Positions 35,456-48,841 of a stretch of DNA of 64,000 bases are shown here, one piece after another. The position numbers were made by a program, and so were the translations under genes. The notes under the pieces are model-generated. The model worked only from the letters and a program-made list of their open reading frames with translations, was not told the DNA's origin and did not search any database. The first letter of the stretch is position 1. Each line of letters opens with the position of its first letter. Source of the stretch: Auanema rhodensis (taxonomy: Eukaryota > Nematoda > Chromadorea > Rhabditida > Rhabditidae); NCBI GenBank assembly GCA_964057225.1, contig OZ059897.1, forward strand, positions 13,268,001-13,332,000, read 5' to 3'.

Positions 35456-38357
35456 GTTAGTTATCGTTTCGATTATACTTTCATAGACAACAAAATTTTG
35501 TTTTTACTTGAAAAATGAAAAATATCGAGATTTCAATCAATCACTAAGATATTATTAGTTTGTTTAATAGATAGTTGACTAAAATTTTCTTTTAAATATT
35601 TAAAATATATACATCTTTCTATATAGTTAATTACATTGTACGTTTGATCAAAGATTATATCTTTCAATATTTTTAATTGAACAATTTTTTTTTGGCCAAG
35701 AGACAAAATGCTGTTATACTGACCACGAAACCATAAAAGCAACAATAATGCTGAAACAGATTTTGCAAGAAATTTATGATTTGCACAACCACTGACTGCA
35801 AACGACATCTATCTGAAAAGTGAGGAAGAATACATCTCACCATACACCAAGTTTTTCTGAAACTACTATTCTACTGCCTTCTGTGTGCAGTTGTGGATTT
35901 CGGTTCTGAGTAGACAGCTTAAGGGTAATATTAAAAAGAAAAATAGAAGCTATATAAATTCGAGAGAGGCAAAGGATACGAAACAGAAATAGAGAGAAAA
36001 AAAATGAAGGAGAGGAAAGAAAACGGAAGCTAAAGGAAAGAAATACGCTCAGTCATCTATAACAACTGGATAAAAGAGAAAATGAAAAGCCGCCAGTCGT
36101 CATCACCTCCCTTAGTTCTTCTGTCTTTTCTATCCTTTCTTTGGTCATTCCATTTGCTGCAGATCTGCTTATGTGACCTTCCATTTAAGCTCAATTTTTT
36201 GGATTTTCAATTTTATTTTCGTGTATTTCATTTTCCGGATAACTGGAGCTGATGCTTTAGTTATTAAATGGTATACATTCATGTGTATGAGTACGTCTTT
36301 TGAAAGTTTATCAAGTAGAAAAGTTTATTTATTCTCTGTATTCCCTTCAAAACTTTGTTGAATCAATATTGAAATTTAAAATTCTCCGAATTTCTAATAC
36401 AGTCAAATTGGTGTTGCAATTGATTAATTTTTCTTATTGGAATAAGACCAAACACATGCTTATCAAATTTATTTTTGGTTTCAACTGCAATCTTTAATAA
36501 TTTTTTTTTCTCAAAAATGTTGTTGTCATAATAATTTCACGAATAATAAAAGTTCAGCTGGCATTTGGCTCCATTTCAAAGCGGAAATTTTATTTTTTTT
36601 TGTGCATTACTTCTTTTCATTCATGATATCCCTTATAAAACTTCCCAAACACCAAGCTTCATATCATTCTTCATTCATCTCTCTGTCAAAGCCATTGTTG
36701 ATTCAACAATGGTCTAGCATAGTTCAGTCTCTTCTTTATTCTAATTTAACTTATGTCTTTCCACCATATGATTCAACAATCATAAAAAAGTTTATTCTCT
36801 ATGAAACGACAGATACATCGCATTTGACTACTACTTTTGCTTCTTTTGAACAACATGCTCTCAATTCCTTTCCTTAAGCTTTATCGTATTTGGTATTCCT
36901 TCATCATTTCACTAATGAACGCTACTCTGCTTATTTATCGCTTGGATAAGCATCACCATTGGCAACGCCTCCTTTCCATACGTTCCTGTTTCTGGATAAA
37001 AAAAAGATCATAGAAAGTTATACTGCATTTCTATATTCAGGCTTTAAAACATTTTATTCAACCTATAATTCAATATTTCTGAATATTCTCAAGAAAACGA
37101 TTATATTCCTTTGCTCTAACAGACCTTCGATTTTGAAATGTGAACAATAAACTCCAAATATTTCAAAATAGCTCCACTTTTACTCATTTTCCTAACATTC
37201 TTTTAGAAAAAAGCAGCTTTCTTTGATGAAAGTGCTTATTCCGATACTTTATCCATATATCTCCAGACTCCGAAGCAATTACTTCCTCTTTTTGCTAATT
37301 AAAAGAAATCGGAAAGCCAAATAAATTTGAAATCGATAACAACAACTTCAATGATTCATTGTTACCACTTTCCCAACGTTTCTGGCGTATACATAGTATT
37401 TCAGTAACGGCTTCATAGCCCTTTTTTGTGATTTTTAATACTTTATCCTATAGAAACAATGAAATTCATTATTATATTTGAAATGTTATTTTCTGAGACG
37501 TTCAACACGTTCATATTGAGCGCACATATCACATTATTGAAATTTTCTCAATTACATTATAGATATTTTTCATATTTTCAAATTACAAATCATTTTCGTA
37601 ATGCTTTCTACCTTTGGAGGCCATTTTATATCCGTCTTCTTCTCATTTTCTTGTCATGTTTCCCGTTTAATAATCAATATATTCCAATCTTGCCATATCC
37701 TTTTTTCCTCTACATTAAGCATATTGCTATTTCAATGACAATTTTTATTCATTTTTCCACAATGGATGTTATTCCGTTTTTCTTTTTCTTTTTTTTTGTT
37801 GAAAAAAGTCATTAGAATTCATATGTACATTTGTATCTTACAGCATAGAGCAGAACAGCATCACCATCTTCTTCTTTTTTTTTCTGTTTTTAAGAATGTA
37901 ATATTCTATTTTTTTTTTTTTTTTTTTTTGAAACAAACTTTTATTTACATCAAAATATATGAAAATAAAGCTTCAAGACCATGCAAATTATATTGTAAAA
38001 TGTCATCAGATTTTAAACTTAAAAAACGATAAATAGTTGATGACCCATGTTGTCATGTTTTGTTCCTCATCTTTCATTGAATGGCGACATAAAAGAACAA
38101 GCTCATGCATCTGTATCATGATATTTCTTTAAATGAACAACTATAACAACTCTATTCATTCAGTTTTTTCCGTTCATTGATTTGGAAGCCCTTTTCCTAT
38201 GGTCTAATTATGTCCTTATTTTCATTTTTTTTCTCTTACAAGCTTTGTTAGTTTCGGACAAAGCATCTAACAATCTATTTTCATATTATTGACTTCATTT
38301 CGATGTATTTTCAACTCTAAAATCTTTTCTTTTCATTTCAAGTTTCATTCCGATTGC

Positions 38358-39736
38358 ATGTGGAGGTTAAAATCATCCAAGAAAGGTAAGTTTGTTGAGA
38401 AAAACTATGGTTATGATGTTTATTTTCCGGAAAAAATGAAGCTTCCTCAGACAAGTTTAACAGTTGTTCTGGTAATTTATTATAACATAATTTTTATTTT
38501 TCACAAACTAATATCAAAATTAAAATAATAATATGAGTAGTATTTTATAAAGCTAAATATTTTGTCATAATATTTCACTACGCAAAGAATAAGTTTTATA
38601 TTAACTTCACACACATGCATACATACAAATATGAGTGTTTCAACCAATTATTAATTGGTGTATATGAGTTTATACAACAAATAGTTGAATTTTATTTCTT
38701 CAAAACATTTTACTTTATTCAGTTCTGCTATATTTCAGAAGTAGAAGAAGATGCCGAGGATACTGAAGATCCATTCACAACAAGACCACCGAGCCTTGAA
38801 GAATTGCAGCGACTTACTGGTTTTAATCGGAAGTGGATTATGTTTCTATATAGGAATTTCAAGCAGGTAAACAAGTTGTTGTGATTACTGATACGAATAA
38901 TATTTTTGAAGCATTGTACAAATGGCCGAATGTCTGATCAAGAATGGCGAACCGTTTGTCGGCTTATGTTTCCATGTTCTGCAGATGATCGGTTTGCAGA
39001 TAGATTATATAAAACTATAACTAAAGATAGGGGAACAGAAAAAATTCTTTTCAAAGTATGTTGTTCGCGAATAATTTATTATGAAAACAAATTATTACAG
39101 GATCTTGTTGTTTGCTTGTGGGAGCTAACAGAAAGTGGTCGCTCATCTAAATTTGTTTCCGAACAACCATTTTCTACAACTGCCCAATTTGTGTTTGGTT
39201 TAATGGGACCAGATGAAAAAGTAATCGTTACATATGAACACATTTTGCATGTTATAACCCTTGAAATTTAAGAATCTCGTGGATGAGACACGTTTTGCTG
39301 AATATGTTCGTTGCGTTTTTGCGTTGGGAGCACGGAAACAAGCTACTAACCCTCAGTTAGGATTACCTGTAGCACCAATCTGTCGAACAAAGGTAAGCAT
39401 TTAGAAATATTTTATATGTCTTAGTTGTCCTCTTTTCTTTTTGTTTGAAAATATTATCATTGTTCTGTATGCATTTAAGAGCGTGGAAGATGAGCTAAAA
39501 CCGAATGCATATATTATTCGACGATTGGCCTCGGAGAAGTTTAGAGTAACGTTGAGGTTTTTACTTCGTTCAGCTTATGTTTTGCATTACAGACCTTAGA
39601 TACTAACAATGACGGCTACATAACAGTTGAAGATATTGAACGAGAAATGGAAAATAATAGAAATACAACTGTTTTAAAAAGTATTAATGATTTTAATGTG
39701 CAAGAAGGATCTCCTCTGATGATTAAGAATAATTAA
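38358..39736 (+). CDS. Divergent KChIP-like / neuronal calcium sensor EF-hand protein
   Basis: Common exons: 38739-38866, 38912-39055, 39101-39220, 39273-39392, 39480-39545, 39593-39736 (stop). With the short first exon 38358-38385 (MWRLKSSKK) the product is 249 aa. RPPSLEELQRLTGFNRKWI, FLYRNFKQHCTNGRM and FPCSADDRFADRLYKTI follow the KChIP/NCS layout just before and within EF-hands 1 and 2. Only the last EF-hand has a good loop (DTNNDGYITVED, residues 205-216). Loops 2 and 3 (KDRGTEKILFKD; MGPDEKNLVDET) lack the acidic ligands. KChIPs bind Kv4 channel N-termini in neurons and muscle and tune their gating. Here calcium binding is probably confined to one site. An exon at 35358-35455 and a short ATG exon at 32088-32130 are phase-compatible alternative 5' exons. 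AATAAA lies at about 39752. Confidence 0.8.
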
Positions 39737-40209
39737 GGACAAATTTCAAATAATAAATTGTATATAAAAGATTTCGGTGTTTTTCATTGAATAACAACAG
39801 AATAAAGAATATATTCAAATCGAATTATCTCATGAAAGACCAGTGCTCGGACGTGTTAATGTGAACCGATAATGGTTGCCTATTGAAACTATTCCCTGAT
39901 TGTGAGACTAATCAAAGATTGAAATAAATTATTTTATTAAATTAATAATAAATTAGCAAGAACCTGTCAATATATAGTAGTATATTACATGGAAGATTGA
40001 ACCCTACGGTAATAAATACTTGACAAAAATCGAATTATCACAAGAGAAACTAATTCTAAAACTTGATCATGCATATATCACAAAGATGGACTGAATACGA
40101 TAGGAATATTAATAAGTGAAGAAAATAGGTAACAGTTAAAAAAAATAATTTTTGAAAATACAGAAGATACCAATTGGCAAGCACCGTGAAGTTTTCAGAC
40201 CATAGTTTC
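39737..40209. other. Convergent intergenic region
   Basis: Separates the 3' ends of the KChIP-like (plus) and AP-3 delta (minus) genes; AT-rich, with 3' UTRs only. Confidence 0.6.
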
Positions 40210-43200
40210 CTAATTCTGCGAACAAATTGTTCGGAGATCATCTACTATAGCTGTTATTAATTCTTGATTATCAGCTTTTCCATCGATGCTCACAGCATCT
40301 CCCTGTTAAACGCACCATGATTTATTTTTTGAGAGATAAAAACTCACTTTCTTTTTTACAAGAACACAGACTGATTCACCAGACATAGCAATTGCATATA
40401 ATGAAGCGGCTGCGGCAACTTCTTCGACAACTATAAAACCGTAAAATAAAAAATTAAGATATACCAAAACATACCAGATAAATGTCCTAATGTAGTTATA
40501 CGAGCAATCAACGATTTGAATGATAGATTAGACTGGAATTGAGCTGATGAAGAAAAGTCGAGATCTTCTCCAGAAAGTAAATTAGAGTATTCTTCTCTGA
40601 AATCAAACGTTTTAGTTTTTATTTTCTTAATTTATATTTTACTTGCTAATGGGGGAACTAATAACAAAGGTTGTACTACGTAGTGGTAATCGGAAATCCA
40701 ACTTTTCGTTTACTACAGTATCGGTACCCTGAAATCGAGAAATGTAAAGCAATAAGGACAAGAAAAATTTACCGAAAAATATGCTATTGAACCGCGTAGT
40801 TGCTGAGATACATTAGTAGTATAAATTTTGAAAAACAAATCTAAATTTCTCTCTTCGTTTGGTTTTAACAATCCAGTTAAAGAGGGCGAATTCTGAAACA
40901 ATGTTTGATTAACAATTATGAAAAATAAATCTCTTACATCATTTTGCTTTTGAAGCATGATATTCAAGGAGTCAATACAATTAACTTCAATGTCCTTAAG
41001 TTCACCGTTTCCAACATTTTTGAAACAGAAATTAACTCTGAGGAGATTTGGCAAATCCTTCGAAACTGAAGTTTCGAAATCAACTTGTAGATCTCCGTTT
41101 CCAGCTAGACGGGTACAAATGGGCATATCCTGATCTGATCCAGCCCGTGGTGAGCTTCCTCTTTCAGCATTAGGGTTCGTGGGCGTGCAAACGCCTGATG
41201 CTTCCTTAACATTTCAGACTGTTTACATAGAGAATGAGTACAATATACCTCATATGCATCTCTTGAAGGCTTAGTGCCCTTCTTCTTCTTTTTAGTTTTC
41301 TTTTCAACCTTCAGCGAATCAACAGCTTCTTCAATTAAATCCTGATTCAAAGCTTCGAGCCAGTCATCCGGTTTGCCTACATTTGCCGTGGTTACTACAT
41401 CAGCTGCTTTTTTCGTTTTCTTTTTCTTTTCCGATGTTCTAAATGCACGAGAATATATCACAAAAGTATTCAAATAATAATACCCTTCATCTTTTTTTTT
41501 CTTCTTCTTCATAGACTTAGGTTTGTCTTTAGTTTTCAATTCAGCAAACGGACTGTTGTAACTTTCAGCATTAATTGTAGGAGGTCGGGGAACTAATGGT
41601 CCCTAAAAAATTAAAATAAAGAAAAATTATCAAATAATATATAATGAACAGACCAGTGATCTTGTAGCAGGATGAATTCTCGTATACGCTTGAGGGCCAC
41701 GAAGGACCTCATCAGATCTCAATGGTTCATCTAAGTCCATATCCAAAGCACGGAATTCATCAGTCAGATCTTTTCCACTTCTTCTTTGCTCATCACATTC
41801 ATCATCTGTTGATTTTGCACCCTCTGGCATTTCTCCATCGGCTCTATTAACCTTAAAGCAAATGCTTTAGAAACAAATGTTTGATCTTCAGTGTATACCT
41901 TATGAACCACAACAACTTCTTCATCGCTAGAAGAACTAACATGCTTCTTCTTTCCTTTCTTTCCCTTCTTTTTGATTTTCTTTCCTTCTTTTGCTTTTTT
42001 CCATGTTAATGTGGAATCTTGTTGTTCGAGGTAACGAGAAAGACCAACAACACCGGGAATTTCTAAGGGACTTTGAATATCAATCTTTTCAGCAGCAGCA
42101 CTGCTTTCAAACGTATTAAACTTAGTTGGTCTCTTCGGCACGGTAGCATTACCCTTGAATTTTAAGATGATATTTGTATTCTAGTTGGTTATATACCTTG
42201 ACGTAATACGGGTTATTTTCAATTTCTGCTTCACGTTGTTTTCTTTTAGCTGCTTTCTGTTCTTCAGTAAGCTCTTCAGTAGCTCCATTTTTCTTCGATT
42301 TTTTCTTTGGTTTAACAACCGTAGTCTCTTCATTATCACTATCATACTTAGGACTACTACCGAAAGTAGTGAATTCTGATCTAAGACGAGGACCCGGCTG
42401 AAAAAAAAATAATTTTTTTAAAAAAAGTTCAAAGAAAGCTCACTTGTCCAAATGTCGCTTCAATCTCACTATCTTCACTCATATCTTTGTCACTGTCCTC
42501 CCAAGGGTCATTCATCCAATTGTTTAAATCCAGACCATCAGGAACAGGAACCTTCCTCTGAGCTTTAGCAGCAACAGGATTGAGTTCACCATCATATAAT
42601 AATGCAACTTCATTGCTAATTTTCTCTCTTTTCCGATGAATTGATTCAACAACTCGTACAAGACAAATAAGAGTGCAAGCCTAGAGAAACCATAATAACT
42701 GAAACAGTAAAATTCTGAAACATACTCTTTCTTGAGCTTCTAGATGTTCCGCCAATTCGAATTCAGGTAGTTTCGAGAGCATTAAATTATCTAATGAATC
42801 AATTGAGTCCCAGTCGTCATCTTCTTCCGCCTTTGATAATAAAGCGCTGTATAGCTTTCCAATATTTTGCACATAAACAGAGAGAATATGTCCTGGCATT
42901 ACAGAAGTTTTGGCACGAAGCATGGATTCCAAAACAGTAGGAATATTGCGAACATGTCTACAAAAGACAAATATGAAAAGAGAACTTAAATAGTAAAACA
43001 TACTGGCTGTACTCTCCACAAATCCAAGCAGCAGCCAAAAGAACCTCGCAAATATTACTTCTTTGTTGAGCACTACCAGCGAGTAGAATATGAGCATTTT
43101 CAACCTAATTTACAAAAATATTAGGACTAACTACAATTATACAAAAATTACCAGTAAAGCCATTTGAGAAACAGAAAAGTGGCGAATAGATTCAACACGA

Positions 43201-45093
43201 ACCGTAACATCTTGAATCTATAGAAATCACATATTTCATAACGTATGTATAAAAAAAACTTACTTGTTCAGCAATTTTTGCACCATGCTTAGTTCCTTCA
43301 ACTTTAGTTAGTTCAACAAGAACGGAGATATACCTGAATTATAAAAATAACACTAACTATTTGAAACGAGAAACTGTACCATTCAAAGTTTGTAATGTAC
43401 TGATAATTATTATAGCTACATATTCCAATAATACGACTAAGCAACTCATCCCGATAATATGATCCCTCAGCTAACTCTACGTGTTCCATCAATTTTCTAA
43501 CAATTTCCATGATATTTTTCTTGGATACCATGCCATAAAGTAAATCCAAAGCTCTACAATAAAATATGAATAAAAAAGCTAAAAATATAAATAGTTTACC
43601 TTAGTCGAATACTTTCGTCTTTATCATCAAGACATCTTAAGACTATATCTTTATGTGCTTGAACTGCCTTAGGATGAGTCTCAAGAATTTTGCCCATGGC
43701 TAGAAGCCCCAGATATTTTAAATTTTGATCAGAATCTTCTATTAGTACGCCTAATTTCTGAACACAAAGCTGAATGCTGGTTGTATGATCTCCTCCAGTG
43801 GAAGTAGAAATGCTAATGAGAACTGAAGTAATGAACAAAAAGAAAAATATGTCAACAAAAAGAAAACTAACCAGCAATTACAGTATTGATACATTCGTAT
43901 AACAAAGACATTGCAGAAGTACTGTAATATTTGGATAATAAAAGTATCAAAAATAATAATAATACCTATTAATGAGATTCGTTAGTGGCTCCAACAATTT
44001 TTTACCTAATCTAGGTTCAAGTGGTACCAATGCGCCGAACTATAAAGCAAACAAGACATAACACAAATTATGAGACTAAACAAACCAGTTTGATAATCTT
44101 AATGAGCATCCAATTATTACTAGAAGTTGTCATAAGCTTGAAAAAGACAGGGGCTAAGGTTAAATAATTCTTAGGATTTTTACGAGCCAGCTCGCAAATA
44201 ACATTAACAGCAGCACTTTGAACTCCTAAACTCCTTTCGTATTTGCTCATCGTATTTGAATATTTACCTGGATCAGGATCTTCTAATTTCTCTTTCAATC
44301 TTGGAAACGTTGGTCTCAAAGCTTCGGGATACTTCAAGAAAATTTTATACAGGAGCAGAACTGCTCGTTTTCTCGTGTAACTTCTCGAACATGATAGCTA
44401 TAAACAAAATAAATTAAAAACATTGATGCAATCAAGGATTAAAAAGTAATATAACTAATAACAAAACTAAAAGTAAAAACAAAAACACTTGTGAGAAACT
44501 GACCAGGTTAACAACATCAGCAGCAAGATCTCGGGCCAAATCTGGCGTAACAAAACAAGATAAACCGCCCAGCGCTACTCCAGAATCGTACATATTTGGA
44601 CTATATTACATAATTTGTTTTTTTAAACTAACAAATTCTAACCTATTCAAATCTTTTCGAATAAGATTTGTTGTAAGCATTAATACTTCAGTCCCATCAT
44701 GAAAACTTTGGGCGGCAGCCAAGTATCCTATTCTTTTTTCAGTGTACTTAGTTGAGGCCATAACTTCAATGATGTTGAAGGAAGCCCATGATATATCATA
44801 CCCAAGCATTTGTAACTGAAATTAAATTTCAAATACAAAAACTTATAAGTTGCTCATACATATGCAAGTTTTTCAATGGCATTTGCTTTTACATAAGTTG
44901 GATCTTGCCGTAACTCTTGCTTAATTTCTTCAATACAAGCAGCAATGTAACGCGCCTGGAAAACAAAATCAATACAATGTATCAATAGTGGACAAACCTC
45001 ATTTTCTTTATTATTTCTGATTCCTCGTATCAAGTCTGTTAAGCTTTTATCAAAGAGACGATCGAGGTTGCTGCGCACTTTGCGCAGTGCCAT
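40210..45093 (-). CDS. apd-3: AP-3 adaptor complex delta subunit
   Basis: Twenty-six exons, each phase-checked, from 45093 (MALRKVRSNLDRLFDKSLTD) to the TAG at 40210; 1230 aa, normal for AP-3 delta. The N-terminal adaptin trunk is plain: AYLQMLGYDISWASFNIIEV, KRIGYLAAAQSFHDGTEVLM, SCFVTPDLARDL, FPRLKEKLEDPDPGVQSAAV, NNWMLIKIIKL, EPRLGKKLLEPLTNLI, YECINTVIAV. A Lys-rich, acidic hinge follows (exons 15-20), then a C-terminal ear from about 41204 to 40210. AP-3 sorts cargo from endosomes or TGN to lysosomes and lysosome-related organelles (gut granules in worms). An acceptor (TTTTTTAG) 11 bases 5' of the ATG fits trans-splicing. One hinge intron (41483-41439, 45 bp) has no in-frame stop. Confidence 0.95.
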
Positions 45094-46286
45094 ATCCTCG
45101 AACCTAAAAAATAAACAAATTTAAATAGAAGATAAAAGACGTTTATATATTGTAAGAAGAATCTGGCGCTTTTGCACTTTAAAGAGATGGACATCAGAAC
45201 TGGAAGCCAGAAGAAGCCATAGACGTGCTTGCATGACAAATGAACCCCTGCTTTCCAATATCGACATAAATGGGATACGGGTCAGGATTATTGATTGGCG
45301 CCTTTGGCGTGCTTGAGTATACACTAAGTAGAAGCAGCTGGTCCTTGGCAGTTGAAAAGCTCTTGATTTCTCATGACAAGTATTTAATAATACTATGTTT
45401 TGATATGCTTTTCAGACACAGAGGTGATTGTTAATTAAATTCCGTTTGATATTCAAGCATACATGTTCAGAATACAAAGTTTCAAGATAAAAATGAATAT
45501 AGTAACGAAAATTGAAAATAAATTAAAAAAAACAATAAATAACATTAAGATTAACTTTAATTTTTTTCTGTAAAATAGACGAACATGTTCAAACACTAAT
45601 AAGAACGTTTCTACTAAGACTTATTCAGTTATCAATTTTTTCCGCTTACGATATGGATAGGAATACACGTTCGTCACTTATCAAAGTTCAAAGAAAATTG
45701 AATAAAAATATGTTCTTACACTGCAAATCCAGCCTCATAGATTGAGAATAAAGATTTAAATGTTCTAATAGGTTCACTTTTTCGGGATTCTTGAAATGTC
45801 ATATGCTGTTGATATAATGAATCTGGAAATGCAATAGCTTTTTTGCTTATAACTATTCCATAGAACATGATGCTTCAGTATATGCAGTTAAGTAATGAAA
45901 AAAATAAGAAAAAGTTCAAAAATAAGTTGGTTATGCTATCGCTTTCCACGACCTTTCATAGACTGATCTGGTGTTATCTAATCGACATAAGTCAAATTGA
46001 TTGTTTAATTTTTTCCATATTGAGACTAGTTAGAACATATTTCACTAATTCAAAAATTTGTTTTAAAAAGTTCGTCTAATTTTTTTTCTAAAAATTTGAG
46101 TTTCAGGCTTTTTTTGGGAATAGATAAGCAAAATAATGAATAAGATCAAAAAGAAGCAAGATAAAACAAATAAGGCCTATGTAAAGATTATAGAAAGTCA
46201 TTAAATAATCGATTTATAATTTTCTCAATACTAATGTAACATTCATTGTGTTGATATGCTATCAGTTAAACCATAAGAGGTCTATT
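45094..46286. other. Divergent intergenic region
   Basis: Lies between the AP-3 delta (minus) and PDI-like (plus) starts. A GC-richer segment at 45150-45330 is the likely AP-3 delta promoter; open frames there overlap on the minus strand and lack splice support. The rest is AT-rich. Confidence 0.5.
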
Positions 46287-48465
46287 ATGCGGCTGGTGGT
46301 AACCGTTTATATACTATGCATTTTTCATAGTGCTTATTCAGTATTAACAGAAAATATACAACTTTCAGTATATCATCATGATGCTGGTTCGTCTTATATA
46401 TTCATATTTTTGTTTTTTAAAAAAAATATAATGTTTCAGATGAATTATTGTTAAAATCTATCACTAAAATTAGTAAACGTATCAATGCTGACAACCGTTT
46501 ATTAAATGTTATTACTTCCAATCACAACTGTGCTCAAGAGAATGAAAAACTTTGTTCAGAACCTGAAAAAAATGAGCTTGTTTTAGTTATTTCAACGTAA
46601 AACACATGTTATACAGACAATCAATACGTGATATCTATAATTCTAGAGAAAATTTGAATGTGAACCATGTTGCCATGCTGGATCAAACAGCAGTGAAAGA
46701 ATCTGAAGTTATTGTCCAAAGGTTAGAAGATGATTCATATTTGAAATTAATTATTAACAAATATTATTATTCTCCTGACTTTCAGAGCTTTTGCTGATTT
46801 CTTTACAAAAATATTCATTAAACAAGCTGAATCTGTAGAAGCATTGAAGAATAAAGACGAAATAGGTATCAGATAATTTATGGTAAAGTTGAAAAATTAT
46901 TTTATAGCAAAACTATGGAATGATTTCGAAGAAACAAAACTTTCAAAAAATTCTAAAGAACTTCAACTTAAATCTGATGATGATCTTAAAGCTTTAATAG
47001 ACAAGCATAAAGATGATAAAGTATATTTTGTTTTATATTATACTCGTGGTAATCATTTATAATTATTTTTCATATATTTATCTTTTCAATTTTAAGACAA
47101 CTTGGAAAACTTAATGCTATTGACCTACTCTTTGAAAATGAGCTCCGCATCTAAAAGAAAGGTTTTATATTTGTAATTACTGTATTTTATGTTTTTAACT
47201 TAATTATTTAAAAGTTGGCCATTGTTAACTGTGAAGTGACACCGAATATCTGCAAATCTTCAACTCCAGTTTTAGCTTCATACAAAGATATTGACGAATA
47301 TCAAACGTATGATGGAAAACTTGACTATTCAAGCATTTCTGATTGGAGTCAAAAGTAAGCTGTTTGTTTTTGTCTGTTTTCTAATAAGATTTATTTTGAG
47401 ATTAGCAAATCCTGTACTTTCTGTTTTAAATTCTGATGTTGTACCAATGTATCGCTCTGGAATAGTACCAGGTATATCAACAATACCATTCACTTTTATG
47501 GTGTATTAGTATATTAAGGATTCGAAAATGTTCAAGATACTGTACATATGTTATTTGCATCCTCAAAAAAACATAAAATATATAAAGATTATTTGGATTT
47601 TGCTAAGAAAACTCATGGAAAATATCATCTTACTGCGGTTGTTGAGGATGGAATAGCACAGTGGTGTGTTAATCAATTAGGGTTTTTGCACATATTCATA
47701 GTTTTACAGGCCTAATCAACCAGCATTTATCACTATGAAACCATTAGAAACTATTTCTAAAGCTTTTGTTATGTTTAAAGACATAACATATGATTCAATG
47801 GTTAACTATATTTCGACTAGTATTCATCCTTCTGTGGTAAAGTGATATAGAATTCTTAAAACTGAAAATATTTTCAGCATGATCTTAGCTCTGCTGATGC
47901 TTTATTAACAGCTTTATCTTTAGAAAGACCTTTAACCATTTTCTTTGATTATAATAACTTGAAAGAAGATAAACAGTTTGCAACATTAGCTAGTGAACAT
48001 CCAATTCGCCAGAATACTACAGAATTTGCTAGGATCAAAGGGTTGAGAGATTACCAAATAAAATTGAACCAAACTATTTCCAGAGCAAACGTTTTCGGAA
48101 AATATTTCTTGGATAATATTGATAAAAAAAGCTTTAAATCATCTTACATACTTTTAAATAAAGATAGAGTAAGTTCAGCTAATTATAAAAAAATATACAA
48201 AAAGTTAAATTAATTACAGACTTGTGTTTATACTAAGCCAATAGCTAAAGAAAACAGAGATGAAATTTTACATTGGATTACATCATCATTGAACAAACCC
48301 TGTGAACGAGGTCTAGATCCCAAAACGAGTCAGTTACATAATCTTCCTATTTTAGAAATTCGGTTAAACATAGAAGAAATCATTAATTTATCTCAATGGG
48401 ACCGGTATTTGATGTTAAAAGATGTACTTAAGGAAGAAATAAAACAGGCACATGATGAACTTTAA
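46287..48465 (+). CDS. PDI-like ER protein without CxxC, C-terminal HDEL
   Basis: Twelve exons: 46287-46386, 46440-46596, 46647-46721, 46786-46865, 46908-47048, 47097-47161, 47215-47354, 47401-47471, 47519-47663, 47710-47836, 47878-48168, 48220-48465; 545 aa. Signal peptide MRLVVTVYILCIFHSAYS; ends QAHDEL, an ER-retrieval signal. Thioredoxin-fold traits: VYFVLYYTR strand, LAIVNCEVTPNICKSS followed by LASYKDIDEYQTYDGKLDYS (as in PDI 'C...YP.L..Y..G..Y'), and PAFITMKPLE near a predicted cis-Pro strand. No CxxC pair exists in the protein, so it is probably a redox-inactive chaperone or scaffold of the PDI/ERp90 (TXNDC16) sort. Exact family uncertain. It is followed after 376 bp by the next same-strand gene. 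Confidence 0.85.
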
Positions 48466-48841
48466 GATATTTTTTCAAATAAATAAATAATTTTTAAAAT
48501 ATGTCTAGAGCATGAACTTAAAGAAATAAAGAACAATATGATATTATTTTTGATTAAAGAGATTAAAGACCAAATTTAGAAATCAGAGTATATCCGGCGG
48601 AAATGATTACTTCTATTTAGTTCGATATCACGTTGACATCCGTAGTTTGAACTCCTGTATGATACTAGTATGTAGATCATTGGATAAAAGAAAACATTAT
48701 TTGAATCTCATATTAGCCCGCTTTTCCCTTCTTCTGTCAACAAATTCTTATCTTTTCTAATCATTACCTTTCATATATCAAGTTGTATATGCTTAAGAAG
48801 TGTTTTTCTAACAATTAATTTACATGAATATATATCTTAAG

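Larger units (their letters stand above)
30700..38340 (+). other. Pyrimidine-rich region 5' of the KChIP-like gene
   Basis: Over about 7.6 kb the plus strand is dominated by T and C, and long open frames occur almost only on plus, mostly low-complexity Phe/Ser/Leu. Apart from the candidate exons above I see no genes. A poly-T tract lies at about 37908-37930. The region may be large 5' introns and promoters of the KChIP-like gene. Confidence 0.45.

Noticed and set aside
44606-44642. Read-through frame at AP-3 delta exon 3 ending FVSLKKQIM
   Set aside because: It is intron read-through past a GT donor; the next exon joins in phase and continues the adaptin trunk.
46597-46616. A 20-nt intron (GTAAAACACA...TACAG) or a frameshift in the PDI-like gene
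   Set aside because: A second acceptor, ATTCTAG at 46646, gives a normal 50-nt intron in the same phase, so no ultrashort intron or indel is needed.
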